From: Clostridiales bacterium
GTDB taxonomy: Bacteria; Bacillota; Clostridia; Lachnospirales; JAQSXR01
Assembly (NCBI GenBank): GCA_029256575.1
Contig: JAQSXR010000027.1
Coordinates: 1 to 51,138, forward strand
Length of the DNA: 51,138 nucleotides
Reading direction: 5' to 3'
Shown here: positions 35,696 to 47,575 of the stretch, piece by piece
How positions within the stretch are numbered: position 1 is the stretch's first letter
Layout: every line of letters begins with the position of its first letter
Made by a program: the position numbers and the translations under genes
The notes under the pieces: model-generated
Seen by the model: the letters and a program-made list of their open reading frames with translations, nothing else
Database searches by the model: none
What the model was told of the DNA's origin: nothing

Positions 35696-35892
35696 ACTAA
35701 TTCCTCCCAAAATAAATCATTTAATGTTTTATTCAATGCCTTGCAAATGGCAATACACAAATTTAGCGTTGGGTTGTAGTCTCCTGCCTCTATTAATCCA
35801 ATCGTCTGCCTAGTAACACCAACAGATTTTGCTAAATCTTCTTGTTTCATATCACATTCCATACGCGCGATTTTCATTCGTTTGTTTTTCAT
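35692..35892 (-). CDS. Small XRE-family regulator
   Basis: A 66-residue helix-turn-helix protein: MKNKRMKIARMECDMKQEDL, then AKSVGVTRQTIGLIEAGDYNP as the recognition helix, and NPTLNLCIAICKALNKTLNDLFW. The ATG at 35890-35892 has GGGGG six bases upstream; the longer frame lacks a site and would span the promoter. It is coupled to the membrane-protein gene. A consensus promoter overlapped by a palindrome (35906-35943) suggests autorepression. Confidence 0.88.
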   Translation of the reverse strand: MKNKRMKIARMECDMKQEDLAKSVGVTRQTIGLIEAGDYNPTLNLCIAICKALNKTLNDLFWEELV

Positions 35893-35905
35893 ATTATTCC
35901 CCCTT

Positions 35906-35943
35906 ACATTGCATATTATAATATATACATTGCACAATGTCAA
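35906..35943 (-). promoter_or_regulatory. Consensus promoter and operator of the XRE operon
   Basis: On the minus strand TTGACA (35938-35943), exactly 17 bases, and TATAAT (35915-35920): a perfect consensus. The inverted repeat ACATTG-CA-CAATGT (35927-35940) overlaps the -35 box, and a further copy of the half-site, ACATTGCA, lies at 35906-35913 near the start point. These are likely binding sites of the XRE protein. Confidence 0.8.
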
Positions 35944-36060
35944 TTATATATTGCATTTTAAATCAAAAAAAGTAGCAATCTAGATTTCAAGATTGAATAG
36001 TAACACGAGATTCCACATCGTAAATCGAAAAGCTATCTATGTAACTGACAACTGAATATT

Positions 36061-36120
36061 TGTAAACGAAACGCAACTTTTGTATCCGAAATGCATGTTT
36101 TGTAAGCGAGATGCAACTTT
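36061..36120. repeat. Three tandem 20-base repeats
   Basis: Three head-to-tail units of exactly 20 bases: TGTAAACGAAACGCAACTTT, TGTATCCGAAATGCATGTTT, TGTAAGCGAGATGCAACTTT; a weaker fourth may follow. They lie in the otherwise gene-free stretch between the XRE operon and the toxin-antitoxin operon (35944-36260). Their role is unknown. Confidence 0.7.
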
Positions 36121-36179
36121 TATAACCCAAATATAAAATCTAAACTAATAATTTTTCTTAGTTGTTTTTTTGTTATTGA

Positions 36180-36229
36180 TATAATACAATATAATTATGA
36201 TAATATATCGATAATATATTGATAATATA
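36180..36229 (+). promoter_or_regulatory. Toxin-antitoxin promoter and candidate operator
   Basis: A TATAAT box (36180-36185) is followed by three direct repeats of GATAATATA at an exact 11-base step (36199-36229), about one helical turn apart. These suit cooperative binding of the antitoxin or toxin-antitoxin complex between the start point and the ribosome binding site AAGGAG. The -35 box is weak. Confidence 0.55.
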
Positions 36230-36260
36230 ATCCATAATCAATAGGATAAGGAGTGGTATT

Positions 36261-36536
36261 ATGATTCAAATTAGACCTGTCTCAGATTTGAGAAACAAAT
36301 TTCCTGAAATAGAAAGTGTTGTACAAGAGGGTGAACCTGTTTACTTAACAAAAAATGGTTATGGATCTATGGTTGTTATGAGTCTGGAAAAATATGCAGA
36401 GCTTACAGATGATATTGAATTTAAATTAGATGAAGCGGATAAAGCAGCGGCTATAGATAACACCAGACATACTCATAAAGAAGTATTTTCAAAAGTAAGG
36501 GAGAGAATAAATGGCGGAAAGAAGTTACGCTCTTAG
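36261..36536 (+). CDS. Phd/YefM-type antitoxin
   Basis: A 91-residue antitoxin with the conserved N-terminal DNA-binding fold (IRPVSDLRNKFPEI, VYLTKNGYGSMVVMSLEKY) and a charged C-terminal tail that would wrap the toxin. AAGGAG stands nine bases before the ATG. It should repress its own operon through the sites at 36199-36229. It is stable in complex and degraded under stress in characterised relatives. It overlaps the toxin gene by 26 bases. Confidence 0.9.
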   Translation: MIQIRPVSDLRNKFPEIESVVQEGEPVYLTKNGYGSMVVMSLEKYAELTDDIEFKLDEADKAAAIDNTRHTHKEVFSKVRERINGGKKLRS

Positions 36537-36843
36537 ATATTTACCGATATTTGAAAAAGACTTAGCCGAAACAGTAGATTACATCTCTTATAAATTGAAG
36601 AATCCCATAGCCGCAAATAACTTTATTAACGATGTAGAACAGTCTATTATGGATAGGTTAAAGTGTCCCGAAAGCTTTGAAACTTATCCATCTATTAAAT
36701 ACCGTAAGTACCCATATTACCGGATTTACGTAAAGAATTTCGTAATATATTATGTAGTTATTGATGATGAATCAGATGATATAAAAATTATGGAAATAAG
36801 ACGATTATTGTATAACAAAAGGGATAGAAGTAAATTAATTTAA
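36511..36843 (+). CDS. RelE/ParE-family toxin
   Basis: A 110-residue toxin of the RelE/ParE fold: YLPIFEKDLAETVDYISYKL, then a core with YPYYRIYVKNFVIYYVVIDD and IKIMEIRRLLYNKRD. RelE-type members cut mRNA on the ribosome; ParE-type members poison gyrase. Sequence alone does not decide between them. The intact length and overlap with the antitoxin gene indicate a functional module. It is the second gene of one of the few plus-strand transcripts in the window. Confidence 0.88.
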   Translation: MAERSYALRYLPIFEKDLAETVDYISYKLKNPIAANNFINDVEQSIMDRLKCPESFETYPSIKYRKYPYYRIYVKNFVIYYVVIDDESDDIKIMEIRRLLYNKRDRSKLI

Positions 36844-36878
36844 GTTGTCAAAATTATATACGAGATGTTCATAAAAAT

Positions 36879-36949
36879 TAATCCCTGTAGTCTTAACTGA
36901 TATGCCCCCTGTCTACTTGACGGGTGCATATCAAACGCTACAGGGATTA
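36879..36949. terminator. Long rod-like hairpin between toxin and MerR genes
   Basis: TAATCCCTGTAG pairs with CTACAGGGATTA (outer 12 bases); inside, TGATATGC-CCC pairs with GGGTGCATATCA, and the tip has a further short stem. It lies between two convergent genes, five bases past the MerR stop, and is followed by T-rich DNA on both strands, so it can serve as a shared terminator. A short mobile relic is an alternative. Confidence 0.6.
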
Positions 36950-36953
36950 TTAT

Positions 36954-37349
36954 TCAATTTTTACTTTCAATTATATCCCGCAAATCTTTTTCCGCTATCA
37001 TTAATCCCTGCTCATACCGGTCAATTTTTTCATCCAAAAGATTAAGGGATTTTTGAATATCTTCCATCTTTTCTACTAATTGATGTCGTTGTTCTATAAG
37101 TATCTGTTTTCTAGCATCAACAGAAGAATCACCCTGACGAAATAAAGCAACATACTCTATCAATGCTTCAATCTGAACGCCAGCTTTTCTCATACATCGC
37201 ATGAGTTCTACCCATCTACAGGACTCTTCATCGTAATCACGTATTCCGCTACTGTTTCTTGGTACTGTAGGAATTAAACCAATCCGTTCATAATATCTTA
37301 ATGTATCTGCAGTTATATCGTACTTTTTTGAAATTTCTGAAATCGTCAT
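36954..37349 (-). CDS. MerR-family regulator (AdhR-like)
   Basis: A 131-residue MerR protein: winged helix MTISEISKKYDITADTLRYY, ERIGLIPTVPRNSSGIRDYD, then a dimerisation coiled coil (residues about 80-120). No Cys in a metal-binding arrangement is seen. It lies 68 bases after the iron alcohol dehydrogenase gene in the same direction. With the typical 19-base-spacer promoter at 38773-38803 it probably activates that gene under aldehyde or redox stress, as described for AdhR in Bacillus. Confidence 0.85.
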   Translation of the reverse strand: MTISEISKKYDITADTLRYYERIGLIPTVPRNSSGIRDYDEESCRWVELMRCMRKAGVQIEALIEYVALFRQGDSSVDARKQILIEQRHQLVEKMEDIQKSLNLLDEKIDRYEQGLMIAEKDLRDIIESKN

Positions 37350-37417
37350 GTTAGGTTTCTCCTTCCCCTATCTAGAGTTTTTTACTCATATTTCTCAACA
37401 CATTATATCATCTTTTC

Positions 37418-38584
37418 TTACAAACACATTCTAAATATTTCTTCAATATCACTAGCTGCTAAAGGCTGGAATGCATACATGGTTCCACCTGTTACTGACT
37501 TCTTAGCCATAATTTCAAAGTTAGTATCATCAATACCGATTTCTGTTAGGGTGCTTGAAAGACCAAGTGTACCAAACAAGAAATCTTTTAGCATCTCAAT
37601 ACTCTTCTTTGCTACTTCCATTTGTGGAAGAGTTCCATCCAAACCAAAGACATTCACACCAAACTGATAGAATTTGCTTACTGTATTTTCATTTAAAGTA
37701 TACTCCATCCATCTTGGTGTAAGTATTGCAAGACCAAGGCCATGTGTAATGTCATAGATGGCAGATAGTTCATGTTCCATTGGATGACAACTCCATGCCT
37801 GACGTTTTCCACCATTGACAAATCCATTAATTGCCCAAGTTGAAGTCCACATCAGGTTTGCACGTGCTTCATAATCATCTGGTTTTTCCATAGCGATTGG
37901 AGCAAATTTGATGATGGTTTTCATAAGGCCTTCCATAACGTAATCTAACATGTATAAATCTTGATTCATATTGAAATATACTTCTATGATATGACTTATC
38001 ATATCTGCGGCACCACATGCTGTATGGAATTTATTTACTGTGTAGGTCACCGTTGGATCCAAGAAGGAAACTTTTGGTTGCATAACTGGGAAGATTAAAC
38101 CTATTTTATCCTTTGTTTCCGGATTGCTGATAACACCTCCAGCATCCATTTCAGACCCTGTTGCTGCCAATGTAAGGACTGTAATAATCGGTAGGCATTT
38201 CTCTACTGGTGCTTTCTTAAGTAGAATGTCCCAAGCATCTCCATCGTAATAAGTAGCTGCTCCTATATATTTGGTACAATCCAATACAGATCCGCCTCCG
38301 ACAGCAAGAAGAACGTCAATATCCTCTTTCTTACAGATATCAGCTCCTGCATTTACAGATGAAACTCTTGGATTTGGATCGATGCCGGATAATTCGAAAA
38401 GTTCTAAGCCAGCTTTGCTAATCTCTGCAACCACCTTGTCATAAAGACCAATTTTCTTGATGGAACCTCCGCCATAAGTCAACAGTACTTTTTTACCATA
38501 TTTACTTAATTCAGCCCCTAAGTTTTCTAGTTGGTTTTCTCCAAAATATACTTTGGTAGGAATGTTATATACAAAATTGTTCAT
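37418..38584 (-). CDS. Iron-containing alcohol dehydrogenase
   Basis: A 388-residue group III alcohol dehydrogenase. NAD(P)-binding GGGSVLDCTKYIGA (about 97-110), iron ligands in the segments HTACGAADMISHIIE and WSCHPMEHELSAIYDITHG (His about 268, 272 and 282) and the full family length are present. It probably reduces aldehydes to alcohols during fermentation or detoxification (BdhA/YqhD-like). AAAAGGAG precedes the ATG. Expression is likely driven by the MerR-type promoter upstream, and the MerR gene follows it. Confidence 0.92.
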   Translation of the reverse strand: MNNFVYNIPTKVYFGENQLENLGAELSKYGKKVLLTYGGGSIKKIGLYDKVVAEISKAGLELFELSGIDPNPRVSSVNAGADICKKEDIDVLLAVGGGSVLDCTKYIGAATYYDGDAWDILLKKAPVEKCLPIITVLTLAATGSEMDAGGVISNPETKDKIGLIFPVMQPKVSFLDPTVTYTVNKFHTACGAADMISHIIEVYFNMNQDLYMLDYVMEGLMKTIIKFAPIAMEKPDDYEARANLMWTSTWAINGFVNGGKRQAWSCHPMEHELSAIYDITHGLGLAILTPRWMEYTLNENTVSKFYQFGVNVFGLDGTLPQMEVAKKSIEMLKDFLFGTLGLSSTLTEIGIDDTNFEIMAKKSVTGGTMYAFQPLAASDIEEIFRMCL

Positions 38585-38772
38585 AATTTATTTCTCCTTT
38601 TTATTGTTTGTTTTTTGTTTTTATTGGAGCTGTATCTTGCTCCAATGTTTGGACCTCTGCAAATTCTATAGCAAGCTTTTCATATTATCAAAGTATTTCC
38701 CTGATAACGTAGAAATAAGCTTTTCCTTGTATTCTTTTAAATACTGTGCTCAACAATTTAATGTCTATATAT

Positions 38773-38803
38773 AGACTATCACTTGGAGTGAACTCTAAGT
38801 CAA
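38773..38803 (-). promoter_or_regulatory. MerR-type promoter and operator for the alcohol dehydrogenase
   Basis: On the minus strand TTGACT (38798-38803) and TAGTCT (38773-38778) are separated by 19 bases, the long spacer that MerR activators correct by twisting DNA. Within the spacer lies the dyad CTTAGAGT-TC-ACTCCAAG (38782-38799, one mismatch), of the kind bound by AdhR/NmlR-type MerR proteins. The MerR gene at 36954-37349 is the obvious partner. Confidence 0.8.
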
Positions 38804-38844
38804 GTTTTTTAAATTAATTTCGCGTATGCATTTTAGAATAAAAA

Positions 38845-38873
38845 AAGGAAGTCCTTTTTCTTCGGACTCCCTT
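38845..38873 (-). terminator. Terminator of the PTS operon
   Basis: AAGGAAGTCC (38845-38854) pairs with GGACTCCCTT (38864-38873, one mismatch); on the minus strand seven T follow. It lies 15 bases beyond the HAD gene stop and closes the long sugar operon. Confidence 0.8.
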
Positions 38874-38887
38874 GTTAAATACTATCA

Positions 38888-39661
38888 TTATAGATTTTCA
38901 ATGGCATACGCAACACCATCTTCATCAATATTTTTTGTAACGTAATCTGCACATGATTTCACACTATCAATGGCATTTCCCATCGCAATTCCAAGCCCAG
39001 CCTTTTTTAGCATAGAAATATCATTTGAACTATCTCCAAAACATACTACATTTTCCCACGACATAGCATAATATCCAAGTAATTTTTCAATTCCATCTGC
39101 CTTCGATACCGCTATGTCCAACACATCTGCTCCATCATAAAAAGCGAACATAAAATAATTGATTTCGGGAAAATTATTTTTCAACATTTCTAGCTCACTT
39201 TCTTGTCCATAAAAGTTCAAAGAATAAACTGGTTGTTCCATAAGCTTTTCGTAGGATGAAAAGGAGGTGTGTGCTCCAAATACTTTTTCAGAGCCAATTT
39301 GAGGAAGCGTTTCAGGATTCGTAAAATAATGAATATCATCTATCGAAGAACCTATAATTAGTCCATTTTCTTTGGAAAAATCCAGTATTTGTTTCAATAA
39401 ATTTTTATCAAACAAATGCTCAAAATAAACTTCGCTTCCAATCGTTACTTTTAGCCCATTGGCGTGGACAATTGCATCGGGTTTTACCACTTCAACTATA
39501 TTTATACTATGGGTATCAAATAGGTCTCGACCCGTTGCTAATACAATCAGATGTCCTTCTTGTCCCAATGTTTCGATTGCTTCAAGCGTTCGCTCAGATA
39601 TCTCATAATTTCGATGATTGAATATCGTATTATCTACATCAAAGCAGAACATTTTTCTCAT
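38888..39661 (-). CDS. HAD-superfamily phosphatase (Cof type)
   Basis: A 257-residue HAD phosphatase: the catalytic FDVDNT (Asp 8 and Asp 10), VLATGRD (motif II), and FGDSSNDISML (motif IV), with a Cof-type cap between. Relatives dephosphorylate sugar phosphates in the cytoplasm. It is the last gene of the PTS operon and overlaps the Enzyme I stop (ATGA), so it may relieve sugar-phosphate overload. The substrate is inferred from context only. Confidence 0.87.
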   Translation of the reverse strand: MRKMFCFDVDNTIFNHRNYEISERTLEAIETLGQEGHLIVLATGRDLFDTHSINIVEVVKPDAIVHANGLKVTIGSEVYFEHLFDKNLLKQILDFSKENGLIIGSSIDDIHYFTNPETLPQIGSEKVFGAHTSFSSYEKLMEQPVYSLNFYGQESELEMLKNNFPEINYFMFAFYDGADVLDIAVSKADGIEKLLGYYAMSWENVVCFGDSSNDISMLKKAGLGIAMGNAIDSVKSCADYVTKNIDEDGVAYAIENL

Positions 39662-41349
39662 CGTGATTCCTCCAATACTAAAAGCTCAATTTCAGATGTC
39701 TTTTTACAAGTCAGAACCTTGTGTGCTAATTTTTCGGCATCTTGATAGGATGTATTGCAAATAAGCTTCTTTATCTTGCCAGTTTGCCCTACTGACATAC
39801 TAAACTCGTCTAATCCTAGACCTAATAATAATTTTGTTGCAGTTTCATCACCAGCAAATTCACCACACATACCAACACTCACTTGGTTTGAATGGGCCGC
39901 ATCGATAATTTTCTTGATTGCTTTAATTACTGCGGGATGGAATGAATTATACATATGGGATATTTTATTATTTCCACGATCTACCGCTAACAAATACTGC
40001 GTTAAATCATTTGTTCCAATACTGAAAAAGTCAACTAATTGTGCGAATTCTTCCACCAAAAGAACAGAAGCAGGCGTTTCAATCATCATACCAACTTCGA
40101 TCTCTTCGTCAAATTTACATCCCTTTTCTCGTAATTCTTCCTTGCACTCACTAAGTATTGTATTTGCTTGCTCTAATTCCTCGATTGAAATAATCATAGG
40201 ATACATAATACGGATATGACCAAACGCACTCGCACGTAAAATTGCCTTTAATTGCGCCTTAAATACATCTACTAAATCCAAACTAATGCGAATGGCTCTC
40301 CATCCGAGATATGGGTTTTCCTCTTGATCAAATCGATAATATGGGAGTTCCTTATCCCCTCCGATATCAAGCGTCCGAATGGTGATTTCTCCGGTACATT
40401 TTTGTGCTGCTTCTTTATATATATCAAATTGTTCTTCTTCTGTAGGAAAGTTCTTGTTTTCCATGTAAAGGAATTCACTTCGAAACAATCCAATTCCAGA
40501 AACATTATGCTTATTGGCGTTGTCAATGTCTTCTATATTACCTGCATTACCAAATATCTTGATTTCTCTACCGTCTAACGTTATGGCTTCTAGCTTTTCA
40601 CTCTTTTCTAATTCTATTCGACTTAATTTGTATAATCGTTCTAAGTTACGATATTCTTCAAGGGTTGCTTCATCCGGATTTATTACTATAATTCCTTTAC
40701 CTGCATCCATGGCAATCGTATCCTTGTTCACAACCTGTTTCATAATCCCACTAACACCAACAAGCGCAGGAATTCCAATACTTTTTGCCATAATGCACAC
40801 ATGGCTTGTTACTCCGCCCTCTTCTGTAATAAATCCTAGTACATGGTCCAAATCCATAGTGGCAGTATCGGATGGGGACAAATCTTTTGCAACAACGATA
40901 ACCTCATTTGCTAAGTTGCTTAGGTTTACTTCTTCCCTTTTTTGCAGAATTCGTATAATTCGATTTCGCACATCTTTAATATCTGCTCCACGTTCTCGTA
41001 GGTATTCATCTTCCATGGCTTCAAACATAACCATATATTCCATATAAGCTTTGTTAACTGCAATCTGTACATTGACGATTTCATCCTGAATTATTTGTAG
41101 CACTGTGTCTCGAAGCATAACATCCGTTACCATCATACTATGTCCTTCAAATATATCTGAATTTTCAGCCAGTATTGCTATTTCAGCTTGTGCTTTATCC
41201 ATAGCCTCATAAAATTTTGTTTCTTCTTGTTTTATGTCATCTTTTGTAATTGGGTACTTCTCTGGACTGTATTCTTGAATTTGTACAACCATAGCTTGAC
41301 CAATTGCAATTCCATCGGACGATGTTTTCTTAATATGAATTTTTTCCAT
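39658..41349 (-). CDS. ptsI: PTS Enzyme I
   Basis: A 563-residue phosphoenolpyruvate-protein phosphotransferase. The phosphorylated His lies in GGVTSHVCIMAKS (about residue 183). PEP-binding elements GLFRSEFLYM, YPMIISIEEL, GMMIETPASVLL and the C-terminal SVGMCGEFAGD are present. It starts the phosphorelay by passing phosphate from PEP to HPr. The gene lies 24 bases after ptsH, inside the sugar-specific operon rather than at a stand-alone pts locus. Confidence 0.95.
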   Translation of the reverse strand: MEKIHIKKTSSDGIAIGQAMVVQIQEYSPEKYPITKDDIKQEETKFYEAMDKAQAEIAILAENSDIFEGHSMMVTDVMLRDTVLQIIQDEIVNVQIAVNKAYMEYMVMFEAMEDEYLRERGADIKDVRNRIIRILQKREEVNLSNLANEVIVVAKDLSPSDTATMDLDHVLGFITEEGGVTSHVCIMAKSIGIPALVGVSGIMKQVVNKDTIAMDAGKGIIVINPDEATLEEYRNLERLYKLSRIELEKSEKLEAITLDGREIKIFGNAGNIEDIDNANKHNVSGIGLFRSEFLYMENKNFPTEEEQFDIYKEAAQKCTGEITIRTLDIGGDKELPYYRFDQEENPYLGWRAIRISLDLVDVFKAQLKAILRASAFGHIRIMYPMIISIEELEQANTILSECKEELREKGCKFDEEIEVGMMIETPASVLLVEEFAQLVDFFSIGTNDLTQYLLAVDRGNNKISHMYNSFHPAVIKAIKKIIDAAHSNQVSVGMCGEFAGDETATKLLLGLGLDEFSMSVGQTGKIKKLICNTSYQDAEKLAHKVLTCKKTSEIELLVLEESR

Positions 41350-41373
41350 TTGTAGTTGCTCCTTACCTATATA

Positions 41374-41637
41374 TTACTCACCAAGACCACTTTCAATTGC
41401 ATTGATCATAGTCACTAAATCAGCTTCTTCTGTTTCTCCGGTACAGACAATTTCAATCTCTGTACCGCATTTGATACCAGCTGCCATAATATTTAATATA
41501 CTCTTTGCTTCCAGTTTCTTTTCTCCAAATACAACCTTGATATCAGATTTACAATTCGATGCATATTTTACAAATACCCCCGCAGGACGTAGATGTAGAC
41601 CAGACTTATTTTTTACAATTATTTTTTCACTTACCAT
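41374..41637 (-). CDS. ptsH: PTS phosphocarrier HPr
   Basis: An 87-residue HPr with the active site KSGLHLRPAG (His 15) and the regulatory Ser 46 in KSILNIMAAG, the target of HPr kinase in Bacillota. It carries phosphate from Enzyme I to IIA. The ATG at 41635-41637 is chosen because AAAGGAAG is spaced eight bases from it; a GTG three codons earlier lies in that site. It lies between a 6-phospho-beta-glucosidase gene and ptsI. Confidence 0.94.
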   Translation of the reverse strand: MVSEKIIVKNKSGLHLRPAGVFVKYASNCKSDIKVVFGEKKLEAKSILNIMAAGIKCGTEIEIVCTGETEEADLVTMINAIESGLGE

Positions 41638-41705
41638 TTGATACACTTCCTTTCAAAATCATACTGTTTTTTATATTATGTTCCTTTTCTTTTGTTCTAC
41701 TAGTT

Positions 41706-44059
<2,354 letters not shown>

Positions 44060-44074
44060 AACTAACTGCCTTTC

Positions 44075-46904
<2,830 letters not shown>

Positions 46905-46905
46905 A

Positions 46906-47214
46906 TTATTTTACCCCCAATAAATTTTCTGCTTGTTTCAAAACTGCTGCTCCATTACAAGTACCATATGATACTGATTCAATAATATCCATTGGGAAAT
47001 CTTCTCCAACGATTTTCTTAATTTTTCTCTGTATGTGTCTCACTTGAGGTCCCAATAGAAGAACATCGAATTCACCCAATTGAAGCTTAACTTCCGACTC
47101 ATCTACCGCCCAAATTTTATAGTCATCTTTTCCCTGGGCTTTCGCTGCTTCTATCATTTTCGAAACTACTAAACTAGTAGACATTCCTAATGCACATGCT
47201 AACATAATTCTCAT
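46906..47214 (-). CDS. PTS IIB, lactose/cellobiose family
   Basis: A 102-residue IIB with the phosphocysteine in MLACALGMSTSLVV (Cys 7) and the conserved LLGPQVRH. It takes phosphate from IIA and gives it to the sugar bound in IIC. GGAGGG stands eight bases before the ATG. The full length and the Cys loop are intact. Confidence 0.94.
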   Translation of the reverse strand: MRIMLACALGMSTSLVVSKMIEAAKAQGKDDYKIWAVDESEVKLQLGEFDVLLLGPQVRHIQRKIKKIVGEDFPMDIIESVSYGTCNGAAVLKQAENLLGVK

Positions 47215-47247
47215 AACTTGACCCTCCTGTTTGATTTCATTGATGGT

Positions 47248-47574
47248 TTATTTTTGCTTTAATTCTTGAATCGTCTCGTACAACTCAACAAACCGTTCTG
47301 CAATGTCTTTTGCCATAACAGCCATTGTCATATGGTCTTGGGCATGTACCAAAATGATATTCACATCTACTGGATTACCCTGTGCTTCTTGCTGGATCAT
47401 TCCTATTTGCATTGCATGCGCTTCTCTCATTTCGTTTTCTGCTTCTTCTAAATGTTTATTAGCACCTTCAAAATCAAATACTTTTGCCATGTCGATGGCC
47501 ATTAAAGAACTAGATTTTGCATTTCCTGCTTTCATTATTAATTCAAAGGCTACCTGATATTTTGTTTCATCCAT
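47248..47574 (-). CDS. PTS IIA, lactose/cellobiose family
   Basis: A 108-residue helical IIA. The phosphorylated His is in IILVHAQDHMTMA, the usual site of this trimeric IIA class. The start MDETKYQVAFELI (ATG 47572-47574) is favoured; GGAG lies upstream within the end of the regulator gene, whose stop is one base away, so translation is coupled. IIA accepts phosphate from the HPr encoded in the same operon or elsewhere. Confidence 0.93.
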   Translation of the reverse strand: MDETKYQVAFELIMKAGNAKSSSLMAIDMAKVFDFEGANKHLEEAENEMREAHAMQIGMIQQEAQGNPVDVNIILVHAQDHMTMAVMAKDIAERFVELYETIQELKQK

Positions 47575-47575
47575 T

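Noticed and set aside
40272-40578. Overlapping reading frames of about 84 residues on both strands within ptsI, and similar ones in the GH1 and IIC genes
   Set aside because: They are shadows of well-supported genes and lack ribosome binding sites and recognisable domains.
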